From positions 1 to 47,443 of the IMG/VR virus record IMGVR_UViG_3300010430_000083: a stretch of DNA of 47,443 nt, one strand, 5' to 3'. The DNA comes from a virus. Shown in pieces: positions 12,446-20,694 of this stretch. The notes beneath the pieces are model-generated. The model did not search any database and was not told the origin of the DNA. It saw nothing but the letters and a program-made list of their open reading frames with translations. Every line of letters begins with the position of its first letter. Position 1 is the stretch's first letter. The translations under genes were made by a program, and so were the position numbers.

Positions 12446-12454
12446 GTATATAAC
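12446..12454 (+). repeat. Right end of the cassette array (left core without a partner hairpin)
   Basis: GTATATAAC is an exact complement of the right core 12214-12222 and so closes the last cassette. The following AAC-TAGGA-TTATG resembles a left arm, but no matching right arm is seen before the packaging genes. The array seems truncated here. The region 12455-12578 holds only the promoter at 12536-12565. Confidence 0.6.
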
Positions 12455-12535
12455 TAGGATTATGTCAAATTAAACTGTTCAAAATACTGTGAATTAGATA
12501 GTTATGTAATTAATAAAACTAGATGAAATTAGTGT

Positions 12536-12565
12536 TTTGTAATTAAAATAATTTTTGTATATTGC
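12536..12565 (+). promoter_or_regulatory. Promoter of the packaging operon
   Basis: TTTG at 12536-12539, an 18-nt spacer, then TATATTGC at 12558-12565. The 14-mer TTTTTGTATATTGC (12552-12565) recurs exactly at 42988-43001 before another operon. It lies 13 nt before the ATG at 12579, the first gene of the terminase operon. Confidence 0.55.
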
Positions 12566-12578
12566 AGATAATTTTTAT

Positions 12579-12728
12579 ATGGTAGGAATTTTAGAAAAAA
12601 TAGCGTTAGTACAGTGTTACATGCATCACAAAAAAGATGTTGAAGTGGATATACAACCACCGTCTAATCTCAGACAAATGTTATTGTTAAACAATGCTTA
12701 TAAAGTAGCTTACGAATATTTTAAGTAA
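12579..12728 (+). CDS. Small hypothetical protein preceding terminase
   Basis: A 49-residue protein (MVGILEKIALVQCYMHHKKD...). Its TAA overlaps the ATG of TerS (TAATG), so the two are coupled. Possibly a packaging accessory; no family is recognised. Confidence 0.6.
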   Translation: MVGILEKIALVQCYMHHKKDVEVDIQPPSNLRQMLLLNNAYKVAYEYFK

Positions 12729-13120
12729 TGGCAGGTGCACCAAAAGAAAATAAGAACGCTGAGAAATGGACTTTGGAAGAGTCTATGAACTTTTTAAATA
12801 AAGCTATCCAAACAGCTAAAAAGAAAAGGTTTGATTTTATAGGTGAAGTAGCTCAAGAGTTAGATACTTACAGAGATATATTCACTTATTTAAAAGATAA
12901 ATTCAATGAGTGTAAACCACTGTATAAGAGGTTAGAGCAAGAGTGTGAGGCAAATTGTTTTGCGCACGGAAAAAACGGCGACATAATACCAAGCCTTGCA
13001 ATTGTTAACTTAAAGAGCAATCACGGTTGGACTGATAGAGTTGATAACACTTCTAAAGGCGAGGAACTAAAACAAACTACAAATATAATAAATCTAGGCG
13101 GTGGTGTAAATCCAGATTAA
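12728..13120 (+). CDS. terS: Terminase small subunit
   Basis: A 130-residue protein opening with MAGAPKENKNAEKW, typical of many phage TerS proteins. A helix-turn-helix-containing N-domain, a long central helix and NLKSNHGWTDRVDNTS near the end follow, as in Bacteroidetes phage DNA-packaging proteins. It would recognise the packaging site and hand DNA to TerL, 14 nt downstream. Confidence 0.8.
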   Translation: MAGAPKENKNAEKWTLEESMNFLNKAIQTAKKKRFDFIGEVAQELDTYRDIFTYLKDKFNECKPLYKRLEQECEANCFAHGKNGDIIPSLAIVNLKSNHGWTDRVDNTSKGEELKQTTNIINLGGGVNPD

Positions 13121-13134
13121 GTTACTGATTAAAT

Positions 13135-14463
13135 ATGTCAGAGTTTAAGTTACTTATAAAACAAGAACATGCGACCTATTACTTAAAGGATGAAACAACA
13201 ACCGAGGTTCTTTATGGTGGTGCAGCTGGTGGTGGTAAAACTTCTTACGGTTGTTTGTGGTTAATTGAACAATCTCAAAAATACCCAGAGTCTAGGTGGT
13301 TAATGGGTAGGTCTAAACTAAAGACATTAAAAGAAACTACTCTTAACACCTTTTTTGATGAGGCAAAGAAACTAGGATTAACCGATCAATTCACATTTAA
13401 CTCACAGTCTAACATTATTTATTGGAATAACGGAAGTCAAATAATACTTAAAGATTTATTTTTATACCCTAGTGACCCCGAATTTGATAGTTTAGGTTCT
13501 TTAGAAATTACTGGTGCTTTTATTGATGAGTGTAATCAGATAACTTACAAGGCGTGGCAGATAGTTAAATCTAGGATAAGATATAAATTAAAAGACTTTG
13601 GATTAATACCTAAACAGCTAGGAACTTGTAACCCTGCTAAGAATTGGACGTATAGAGAGTTTTACAAACCTAATAAGGAAGGAACTATAAAAGAATATAG
13701 AAAGTTCTTTCAAGCCTTACCAACTGATAACCCTTTTTTACCTCAATCTTACTTAGACTCGTTGTTAGAATTAGACAATAGTAGTAAACAAAGACTTTAT
13801 TATGGTAATTGGGATTACGACGACAATCCTTATGCATTATTTGATTACAGCGATATATTAAACATATTTACTAACGAATTTGTAGAGCCAACTAATCAAA
13901 TGTATTTAACAGCAGATATTGCTTACGAGGGTTCAGATTTGTTTGTTATAGGTATTTGGGACGGTTTAATACTTAGAAAGATAGTAGCTATTGATAAAAT
14001 AGACGAAACAATGGTATCTAAAAAGATACATGATTTAAGGATTGAAAACAGCGTACCTTTAAGCAATGTAGTTTATGATGCAGACGGATTGAAAAGATTT
14101 GTAAGACATAGTGCAGAAAGTGGTTATCTTTACGGTGCTAATGAGTTTCATAATAACGGACGACCTATAAAAATCGAGGGTAAATTAGAAAACTTCTTTA
14201 ACTTAAAAGCTCAATGTTACTATGAGTTAGCTGAGCAAGTAAAGAATAATAAGATATACATACAAGATAAGAAGTACAGAGAGCAAATAATTGAGGAATT
14301 AGAGCAGATATGTAAGCTACCTTTAACTGACGACGGAAAGATAAGACTAGAAAAAAAAGACGACTTAAAAGAGCGTTTAAGACGTTCACCAGACTTTGCC
14401 GACATGATGATGATGAGAATGTTTTTTGAACTTAAACAAGATAATTACGATATAATTTGGTAA
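13135..14463 (+). CDS. terL: Terminase large subunit
   Basis: A 442-residue packaging motor of normal length. The N-terminal ATPase has Walker A GGAAGGGKT (28-36) and Walker B with catalytic acid in ITGAFIDECN near 125-134. The C-terminal RNase H-like nuclease has acidic residues in TADIAYEGSD (~257), VVYDADG (~313) and PDFADMMMM (~420). It cuts concatemers and pumps DNA through the portal. The circular contig fits headful packaging, but the mode cannot be proved here. Confidence 0.92.
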   Translation: MSEFKLLIKQEHATYYLKDETTTEVLYGGAAGGGKTSYGCLWLIEQSQKYPESRWLMGRSKLKTLKETTLNTFFDEAKKLGLTDQFTFNSQSNIIYWNNGSQIILKDLFLYPSDPEFDSLGSLEITGAFIDECNQITYKAWQIVKSRIRYKLKDFGLIPKQLGTCNPAKNWTYREFYKPNKEGTIKEYRKFFQALPTDNPFLPQSYLDSLLELDNSSKQRLYYGNWDYDDNPYALFDYSDILNIFTNEFVEPTNQMYLTADIAYEGSDLFVIGIWDGLILRKIVAIDKIDETMVSKKIHDLRIENSVPLSNVVYDADGLKRFVRHSAESGYLYGANEFHNNGRPIKIEGKLENFFNLKAQCYYELAEQVKNNKIYIQDKKYREQIIEELEQICKLPLTDDGKIRLEKKDDLKERLRRSPDFADMMMMRMFFELKQDNYDIIW

Positions 14464-14489
14464 TTATTTCAAAATTTTGTATAAATTTG
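14456..14489 (+). promoter_or_regulatory. Possible promoter before the portal gene
   Basis: TTTG at 14456-14459 and TAAATTTG at 14482-14489, with a 22-nt spacer that is slightly long. It lies 15 nt before the portal ATG. Confidence 0.4.
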
Positions 14490-14504
14490 TAAAAATTAGG
14501 CTTA

Positions 14505-15173
14505 ATGACTTATAAAGAGAAAGATATAATTGCTTTACTTAAACAACACTCAGAAGATACTGAACAGTGGATTAAGAACGCAAGAAAAGAACATAAGACA
14601 CTTAACGCTCTTGTAACAGGTAAAGACTTCCACGAAGAGTTAATAGAGCGCATTGAACATTTAGAGAGTGCCGACCGTGCAAAAGTAAGAGAGAAATATT
14701 CTAAAGATATTAGAGATTTATTCGATAGAGTAATGAAGAAGCGACAAAATGTATTTGATGCTTCGGGTGGTTCAGAGAGTTACGATATATCAAGCGATAA
14801 AATAAAAGAAGAGTTTGAAGAATATCTATCAAGTTTTAAGTCTAACAAATCACTTTATAAATATCTTTCCGAGGCTTATTTTCAACTAACAGATATTGAC
14901 CCTAACGGAATTATAATGTTAGAGTATCAAACAGAACCAGACGTTAAGTTATATCCTGTTTATAAATGCATTGATGATATAAGATACTACAAGTCTAACG
15001 GTCAATTAGTAGATTACATAGTTTTTGAACCAGAGATACACGAAGATACTTTAGTGAAAAAGTGGCGTTTTATTGATGACGCTAAGGATTACACATTTAT
15101 AGAGGTTGCAGGGGAATTTACATTAGATACTGATAACACGTTTGAACATCCGTTTGGAAAGTCCCTGTATTAA
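14505..15173 (+). CDS. Portal protein, N-terminal part (gene interrupted by a frameshift)
   Basis: 222 residues, ending early in EHPFGKSLY. The sequence continues sensibly in the -1 frame: one extra A in the run 15158-15160 would give HPFGKVPVLILSERVKIGSEERYSPIDKV and a portal of about 551 residues. The N-terminal part is helical and acidic and lies directly after TerL, the standard portal position. Because a portal is essential, the break is most likely a homopolymer base-call error, but a real mutation or a programmed slip at GGA-AAG cannot be excluded. Confidence 0.72.
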   Translation: MTYKEKDIIALLKQHSEDTEQWIKNARKEHKTLNALVTGKDFHEELIERIEHLESADRAKVREKYSKDIRDLFDRVMKKRQNVFDASGGSESYDISSDKIKEEFEEYLSSFKSNKSLYKYLSEAYFQLTDIDPNGIIMLEYQTEPDVKLYPVYKCIDDIRYYKSNGQLVDYIVFEPEIHEDTLVKKWRFIDDAKDYTFIEVAGEFTLDTDNTFEHPFGKSLY

Positions 15174-16159
15174 TTCTTTCAGAGCGTGTTAAAATAGGCT
15201 CAGAAGAACGTTATAGTCCTATCGATAAAGTTACACAGTTAGCAAAAGATTACGCAAGAGATAAGAGTGTGCTAACTATTTACAAATTTCAAAAGGGTGC
15301 GCCTCTACATTGGCGTTATGGTTCTGTTAAGTGTAAAGACTGTAACGGACTAGGTAAGACAGGTAATAATACCTGTACTACTTGCGACGGAAAAGGACAA
15401 CCAAGGAAAGTAGATGTTTCAGATGTAAATTACATTCCTGTACCAAAAGAGGGGCAACCATTTATAGGCGACAAAATAGGTGGTTTTATTAGTCCAGATT
15501 TAGACACTTGGAAGCAATACAAAGAAGATTTAAGGGATGCAGAAATATTAATCGATGATACGATTTGGGGAACTGATAAAACGCATTACGACAATAAATC
15601 AAACGAAACTGCAACAGGTCGTTATATAGATGTTCAACCAATAATGAACACTTTAAACGCTTATAGTGACGTTGTTGAGTATGTATATAACACTTTAGCT
15701 AATTGGACGCTAAATTTTATCGACCAAACAAAAAACAAAGACGAAGTGGAATATACACGCTCTTTTGGTCGTAACTATATTATTGAAAGTCCAGACGTAT
15801 TAACCGAAAGATACAACAAGTCTAAAGCAGGTGGGGATAACAATACAATATTAGACAAGCAATTAGAAGAGATTATATTATCTAAGTATAAATCAGACCC
15901 TATAATGCAATCTAAGATGCTTAAAAAAGCTAAAGTAGAGCCTTATGTGCATTTATCAACAAAAGAGGTGTATGATTTTTTTGGTGCTATTGAAGCTAAT
16001 AAAAAAGTATTGTTTCAGAAGTTCTGGCAAGAAGCGGACAAAGACAAAAAAGTAGAACAGTTAGATAAGGAATTTAACGAGTATTTTAATAGTAATAATT
16101 TAATAACAAATGAAAGCAGCACAAAAGAGAAGGCTACTGACGAAGAACAGGGACAATGA
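15161..16159 (+). CDS. Portal protein, C-terminal part, with DnaJ-like zinc motif
   Basis: Continuation of the portal in the -1 frame, with no start codon needed if one base is missing upstream (GTG 15269 is the first candidate start). It contains a double CxxCxGxG zinc motif (CKDCNGLGK and CTTCDGKG, about 15332-15400), as in the DnaJ cysteine-rich domain; this is unusual in a portal. Downstream come the clip/stem-like helical region and a charged C-terminus. It overlaps the next gene by 50 nt. Confidence 0.72.
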   Translation, partial: VPVLILSERVKIGSEERYSPIDKVTQLAKDYARDKSVLTIYKFQKGAPLHWRYGSVKCKDCNGLGKTGNNTCTTCDGKGQPRKVDVSDVNYIPVPKEGQPFIGDKIGGFISPDLDTWKQYKEDLRDAEILIDDTIWGTDKTHYDNKSNETATGRYIDVQPIMNTLNAYSDVVEYVYNTLANWTLNFIDQTKNKDEVEYTRSFGRNYIIESPDVLTERYNKSKAGGDNNTILDKQLEEIILSKYKSDPIMQSKMLKKAKVEPYVHLSTKEVYDFFGAIEANKKVLFQKFWQEADKDKKVEQLDKEFNEYFNSNNLITNESSTKEKATDEEQGQ

Positions 16160-16469
16160 GTTTATCAATAATGATAACTACGAGGTTCTAAGAAATCGCT
16201 CTATTATACAAGAGCAAGTAATTGAAGAGTCTGAAATGACTTATAAGGAAACAGGTATTATTTGGGTTGTAGATCAAGAAGCTACACTTGAATGGTTAGA
16301 AGCAAAGGAAGGTAAGAAACCATCTAAAAAAGAGGTTTTAGAGTATGACGGTTTAGAAATCACAGAAGATAATATCGACCAGTTTATTGAGGACAACGAA
16401 ATTAGCTTAGGACGTGCAAAGTCTGTAGAAGCTAAGTTAAAGAAAGTTAAAGAATTTATTAATAAGTAA
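16110..16469 (+). CDS. Hypothetical head-assembly-region protein
   Basis: A 119-residue very acidic and Lys-rich protein. It starts inside the end of the portal gene and ends 1 nt before the scaffold gene. LEWLEAKEGKKPSKKEVLEYDGLEI resembles a small folded repeat. Position suggests a head or scaffold accessory role; no family is recognised. Confidence 0.6.
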   Translation: MKAAQKRRLLTKNRDNEFINNDNYEVLRNRSIIQEQVIEESEMTYKETGIIWVVDQEATLEWLEAKEGKKPSKKEVLEYDGLEITEDNIDQFIEDNEISLGRAKSVEAKLKKVKEFINK

Positions 16470-16470
16470 T

Positions 16471-17265
16471 ATGAAAATTAGAATTGGGAACAAAACTTTT
16501 GAGGTATCAAAAGAAGAGTTGGATGGCAATCCAGAAGAAATCACTTTAGAATTTGAAGGAACTTTAAGAACGCAAGAAGAGGAAGCAACTTTTATCGAAA
16601 ACCATAAAAAGGATGCTAGGACTGAAGGTGCTGAAAAGGCAATTAGAACAAAGGCAGACGAATTAGGCTTAGAAATAGACGGAAGTAAACGAAACATCGA
16701 TGATGTATTTAAAGCCTATGAAAGAAAGATTTTAGCAGATGCTAAGATTGAGCCAGAGGAAAAGTTAAAAAAGATAACCGCTACATTAGAGGAAAAGGAA
16801 ACCGCTCTACAAAATGCTTTAGGTAAGATTAACGAAAAGGACAACGAGTTCAAAACATTTAAGCGTGGAATGAAGTTAGATAAGTTCTTAGAAGGCGCAA
16901 TACCTGAAAAAACTTTACTACCTAGGGAAGATATGAAATTAATAATTAAAAATAAATTAAGTTTTGATTTTGATGATAATGATAATATCGTGCCTTTAGA
17001 TAAAGACGGTAACGTATTAAAAGACCCTACAACAGCGAACGCACGTAACCCAAAAGATGTAGTAGATTTATTCTTTAAGGATAACCAAAACTACTTAAAA
17101 GGTGTTGAAGGTGGTGCAGGTGGCTCAGATAGCTCGAGAAAAGGAAGTAAGAAAACTTTAGATGAGTTTATTGAAGAGCAGAAAGCAAAAGATATATCTG
17201 TTAACTCAGCAGAGTTTAATACTAATCTTAACGAGCAAATTAAACAAGGATTAGTAGAGGTATGA
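16471..17265 (+). CDS. Scaffolding protein
   Basis: 264 residues with the composition of phage scaffolds: very high Glu/Lys, a long coiled coil (~residues 75-130, EKLKKITATLEEKETALQNALGKINEKDNEFK), a flexible Gly/Ser stretch (GVEGGAGGSDSSRKGS) and a C-terminal helix that could bind capsid. It lies between portal and capsid genes, the expected position. Confidence 0.75.
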   Translation: MKIRIGNKTFEVSKEELDGNPEEITLEFEGTLRTQEEEATFIENHKKDARTEGAEKAIRTKADELGLEIDGSKRNIDDVFKAYERKILADAKIEPEEKLKKITATLEEKETALQNALGKINEKDNEFKTFKRGMKLDKFLEGAIPEKTLLPREDMKLIIKNKLSFDFDDNDNIVPLDKDGNVLKDPTTANARNPKDVVDLFFKDNQNYLKGVEGGAGGSDSSRKGSKKTLDEFIEEQKAKDISVNSAEFNTNLNEQIKQGLVEV

Positions 17266-17660
17266 AAATAGGTGATATAACTGTAAAAGATTTAGGTGAT
17301 TTCTGTGGTAGTGAGTGTGGTGATTATAAGCCAGATTATTGTAAAACAAATCAATGTAAATCATGTGGAAATAAAGAGTTTAGACGCACTTTTTTATACA
17401 GAATATTTAATAAGAAAGAAATAAGTTATCTATCTAAGGATGGTAAATTTATAATACCTGCAATTCAGTATTCTTTATTTAATAAGGTGTTTTTTAGTCA
17501 CAAATACAATAAAATATTTAGTAATTGGTTAGTATATTTTAAATCTAAATATAAAAAACACCCAATTAACACTAAGATTTATTACAAAGAGTCTGATATG
17601 ATTAATAAATATGGTACTAAGTGGCAAATACCAACAAATAAGGATTGGGTAATACAATGA
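17262..17660 (+). CDS. Cys-rich hypothetical protein
   Basis: A 132-residue basic protein. The first 45 residues carry Cys pairs (FCGSECGDY, CKTNQCKSCGNKEF) that suggest a zinc site. The rest is aromatic and Lys-rich. Start and stop overlap both neighbours by 4 nt (ATGA). Function unknown. Confidence 0.6.
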   Translation: MKIGDITVKDLGDFCGSECGDYKPDYCKTNQCKSCGNKEFRRTFLYRIFNKKEISYLSKDGKFIIPAIQYSLFNKVFFSHKYNKIFSNWLVYFKSKYKKHPINTKIYYKESDMINKYGTKWQIPTNKDWVIQ

Positions 17661-18025
17661 TAGAACAATTAAAAAAATGGGGCTTTAAAACAGCCCCTAC
17701 TTTAAATCAGTTTGTTAAATCAAATAAAAGCAAAACAGATATACTTAATTATACGTTGTTTTTAGATAAGATACCTAAAAGGACTGACTTTATTAACTTT
17801 GATGATGAAGGCTTTGCGTTAAACGACAATGTACCTTTGTTTAAAGGGTGGTATGCTTGCGGTGAAGCGTCAAATGATAAGATAAAAGTTGCTAGGAACG
17901 GCGATAATTTAGTATATTTCGATACGAAAGACGGTGTTATAGTTGTTAATCATACAAATATGAGCGACCAAACAACGTATAACGATTTATTTATATTTTT
18001 TGAGGGTAAGTTAGAACTTGAGTAA
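17657..18025 (+). CDS. Hypothetical protein
   Basis: A 122-residue protein from ATG 17657, which overlaps the previous stop; an upstream TTG at 17645 is less likely. MIEQLKKWGFKTAPTLNQFV then an alpha-beta domain ending FIFFEGKLELE. No family is recognised. Confidence 0.6.
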   Translation: MIEQLKKWGFKTAPTLNQFVKSNKSKTDILNYTLFLDKIPKRTDFINFDDEGFALNDNVPLFKGWYACGEASNDKIKVARNGDNLVYFDTKDGVIVVNHTNMSDQTTYNDLFIFFEGKLELE

Positions 18026-18108
18026 TGATAGGATACTACACAACAGATATAACTTACGATGTAGATGTTTACTACATTTATAAATTTAAACCTAGTGACT
18101 TTTTATGA
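18025..18108 (+). CDS. Small 27-residue peptide gene
   Basis: MIGYYTTDITYDVDVYYIYK... begins at TAATG of the previous gene and ends in an ATGA overlap with the next. The double stop-start coupling argues that it is translated although very short. Tyr-rich; function unknown. Confidence 0.45.
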   Translation: MIGYYTTDITYDVDVYYIYKFKPSDFL

Positions 18109-18338
18109 TTTATAAACTGCAATTATACGTATACAACACTAAAGAAGAGGTTTTCGAGTATAGAGATTTCTATTGTGATGTTACAACGATATCGGGTTTT
18201 TATATTCCAAACGTTGAAGAAGATAACGAATTAACTATAAACATCTTTATAGGTAGTGAGTTAATCAATATAAAGCAAGAGAAACATATAACAGATTATT
18301 TGTACAATGAGTTCGTAAATAAGGCAATTGAAAAATAA
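18105..18338 (+). CDS. Hypothetical protein
   Basis: A 77-residue protein with a beta-rich N-terminal half (KLQLYVYNTKEEVFEYRDFYCDVTTI) and a helical C-terminus. Last gene before the capsid promoter. No family is recognised. Confidence 0.6.
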   Translation: MIYKLQLYVYNTKEEVFEYRDFYCDVTTISGFYIPNVEEDNELTINIFIGSELINIKQEKHITDYLYNEFVNKAIEK

Positions 18339-18350
18339 ATCTTAAATTTC

Positions 18351-18383
18351 TTGCATATATTAAATATTTTTTTATTACTTTTG
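18351..18383 (+). promoter_or_regulatory. Promoter of the capsid transcript
   Basis: TACTTTTG at 18376-18383 matches TAnnTTTG. TTG at 18351-18353 is the nearest -33 element, with a 22-nt spacer. The predicted start, near 18390, falls at the shared leader motif (18394-18413). Confidence 0.6.
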
Positions 18384-18393
18384 TAATTATTAG

Positions 18394-18413
18394 ACAATGT
18401 TGTGAAACATCGT
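18394..18413 (+). promoter_or_regulatory. Shared 20-nt leader motif, copy 1
   Basis: acaatgttgtgaaacatcgt is identical to 31035-31054. It contains a 5-bp hairpin, ATGTT-gtga-AACAT, and begins about 10 nt after the -7 element in both places, near the transcription start. Candidate operator or RNA regulatory site. Confidence 0.6.
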
Positions 18414-18434
18414 AACAAAATTAACATACATTAT

Positions 18435-18536
18435 AAGCGTATAAGCCTATATTAATTTATAGACTCATACGCTTGTTTTGTTGTTGGAACTTTCCGAAGT
18501 AGGACTACTTCAAGAATTGACCGAGCAGGTTCGCTC
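18435..18536 (+). promoter_or_regulatory. Structured 5' leader of the capsid mRNA
   Basis: A long hairpin: 18435-18451 pairs with 18458-18474 at 15 of 17 positions, with a 6-nt loop. Two smaller hairpins follow: gaagta/tacttc at 18496-18511 and gagc/gctc at 18523-18536. The region between promoter and capsid ATG (18384-18571) has no gene, so this is a ~180-nt leader, possibly for mRNA stability or control. Confidence 0.55.
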
Positions 18537-18571
18537 AAATTTAATCATTTTTTTAATTAATACTTTTAACA

Positions 18572-19612
18572 ATGGCAAATTACACATTGGCGAATCTCGT
18601 TAAGGCTCAAATAAAAATGCAAGGCGAGTTCGCAGCAAACGACCAAAGGTTTAGAATACCAGAAGTCTTTAAATTATTCTTAATAGGTGCGGAACAGTTT
18701 TTTCCTTCCTATAAACAACTTAAAACGTCAGATACTAGAGCAGTTGAGGCTAACTATTTCGAGAGAACAGCACAAACTCTTTTAACTTCTGGACGTTCAC
18801 ACAACCATACTGGCGCAGGTGGCGATAGTGGGGTATTGGCTCTTAACTGGCAAACTTACTCTACTACGTTCTCTATGACATTGAAACAAGCAGACACTTC
18901 TGTTTACTCATGGCAAGAAGAGTTCGACAACGAAATTAGAAATAAAATCATTGATTTTGCAGACGGTTTAGACTCTGTAGCTTCAACGTATTTATTCTCT
19001 AATCGTTCGGGTGCTTCTGACGGTGCAGTAGCTTCTAAAGTTACTTTTAACGCTACTAACGATGTTTATGTTGTTGGTGGTGCTTACAAAGATGAAATCG
19101 GGACACTTATTAAAGTTGTTGCTGATATTAACAAGTATCAAGGGCAAGTAGTTGACGTAGTATGTGATTCTTTATTATATACTAATATGTTAAAGTTAGC
19201 TAACCAAGGCGCAGGTAACGCAACTAACACATCTTTCCAATTTGCAGGAACTAGATTTATTCACGACCCATCACTAGGTGCTAAGGCTTCTGCTTTAGAT
19301 GCTACTTATGTAGAAGGATTTGCAATTGCAGTACCTAGAGGTCATGTAGCTTGTGCGGATTGGATTCCAAGACAAAACAGACAAGGCTTAGATACTAAAG
19401 AGCAAATGTACGGTGCTTTACTTAATCCAGTTGACGGATTACAGTATGCGGTACACTCTTATAGCGAGAGAGCAGACGGAACATCTGTAAACGGACAAAA
19501 GCAGGATGAGTTAACTCAAACTGAGTTAAGTATTGATTTATCATTAAATCACGCGCCTAGTTCAGTTACTGACGAAACACCTATAATGGCATTCGCAATT
19601 GTAACACCGTAA
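18572..19612 (+). CDS. Major capsid protein (HK97-fold)
   Basis: 346 residues, following the scaffold. An N-terminal helical arm, an E-loop-like SGRSHNHTGAGGDSG segment, a P-domain and an A-domain fit the HK97-fold pattern. The frequent CxD/ADWIPRQNRQG and ERADGTSVNG segments resemble Bacteroidetes phage capsids. A dedicated promoter and a long structured leader suggest high expression. No N-terminal protease domain is seen, in line with a separate scaffold. Confidence 0.8.
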   Translation: MANYTLANLVKAQIKMQGEFAANDQRFRIPEVFKLFLIGAEQFFPSYKQLKTSDTRAVEANYFERTAQTLLTSGRSHNHTGAGGDSGVLALNWQTYSTTFSMTLKQADTSVYSWQEEFDNEIRNKIIDFADGLDSVASTYLFSNRSGASDGAVASKVTFNATNDVYVVGGAYKDEIGTLIKVVADINKYQGQVVDVVCDSLLYTNMLKLANQGAGNATNTSFQFAGTRFIHDPSLGAKASALDATYVEGFAIAVPRGHVACADWIPRQNRQGLDTKEQMYGALLNPVDGLQYAVHSYSERADGTSVNGQKQDELTQTELSIDLSLNHAPSSVTDETPIMAFAIVTP

Positions 19613-19617
19613 TTTAG

Positions 19618-20694
19618 ATGTTTAACGTTTCTAAAATACAAGATAGTTTATCAGGGTTAGTTGGTTTCAGTCAACCTTTTAACCCTGAATACGCTATTGT
19701 TAATGCTGAAAATCTAGCAAGTGAAAGCGGTTACTTTGTTAACTCTAACCCATTTGCTAAAATAGAGTATATAAAAGATTGTCAAGATTACGCAGGTATA
19801 AGCAACGATAATTTTAACACAGTTCTAAGTGATATTATTAAAAATAGCGCAATGAACGTTGTTAATCAAGTCTTTTCTAAGCCTAGTTATATTGATAGAC
19901 AATTATTATACAAGTACGCATTAAACAAAACGGAAACGGACGTTTTACCGAACGGATTTATCGGTTATAGGTTAGAGATTGACGATACAAAAAGTGTTGC
20001 GTTTAAAATTACAAGGATATTACTAGACTTTGACGGTACTGGTGACATTGAATTAATGCTATTTAATTCATCTAAGAAAGAGCCTTTATTTACGGAAACG
20101 GTTACAATTAGCACAGACCACCAAGAAGTAGTATTAGATTGGGAATTAAACGACACAAACACTATTTATAAGGGCGAGTATTATGTAGGCTACATTAAAA
20201 GTGCTTCAACTACAGTTCAGCCATTCAAAAGAGATTTTGAGAACGCTGAGATAATGAGTTATGTAACGCATTTAAATATAGAGCGTATAAGTGTACCAAA
20301 TCATACAACTAACACGATATTTGATTTAAACGATGTAGCTTCTTTAGATGATGCAACAGGTTTAAACTTAGATATAACGGTTTACGATGATTTTACGGAC
20401 TTAATAATACAAAACCGTTTCTTATTTGCTAGAGCAATCCATATAAGCGCAGTTATTAACTGTTTGCAGATATATTTAGCAAGTCTAAGAAGTAACAGGA
20501 ACGAACGACAAGCCGAACAACTCTATAATAAAGTACTTTTAGAAGTAGAAGGAACTAGAGGCGGTGACAGCGTTATTTCTGTTAAGGGTTTAAGACCTCA
20601 ATTACTTAGTGAAATATCGGAAATCAAAAAAGAGATAACCAAATTAAAAGAAGGTTACTTAGGTAACGGTTGGGAAGTAATAACAGAACTTTGA
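19618..20694 (+). CDS. Virion structural protein, head-tail connector region
   Basis: A 358-residue protein 5 nt after the capsid gene. Central residues (~110-205) are beta-rich, jelly-roll-like (YRLEIDDTKSVAFKITRILLDFDGTGDIELMLFN...), and the end is helical (ISEIKKEITKLKEG). Position and length suggest a connector or head-decoration role; the family name is unknown to me. Confidence 0.6.
   Translation: MFNVSKIQDSLSGLVGFSQPFNPEYAIVNAENLASESGYFVNSNPFAKIEYIKDCQDYAGISNDNFNTVLSDIIKNSAMNVVNQVFSKPSYIDRQLLYKYALNKTETDVLPNGFIGYRLEIDDTKSVAFKITRILLDFDGTGDIELMLFNSSKKEPLFTETVTISTDHQEVVLDWELNDTNTIYKGEYYVGYIKSASTTVQPFKRDFENAEIMSYVTHLNIERISVPNHTTNTIFDLNDVASLDDATGLNLDITVYDDFTDLIIQNRFLFARAIHISAVINCLQIYLASLRSNRNERQAEQLYNKVLLEVEGTRGGDSVISVKGLRPQLLSEISEIKKEITKLKEGYLGNGWEVITEL

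Noticed and set aside
6919-12454. Insertion sequences or MITE-like transposons
   Set aside because: No transposase, no common terminal repeat sequence and no target-site duplications; each pair of ends has its own sequence.
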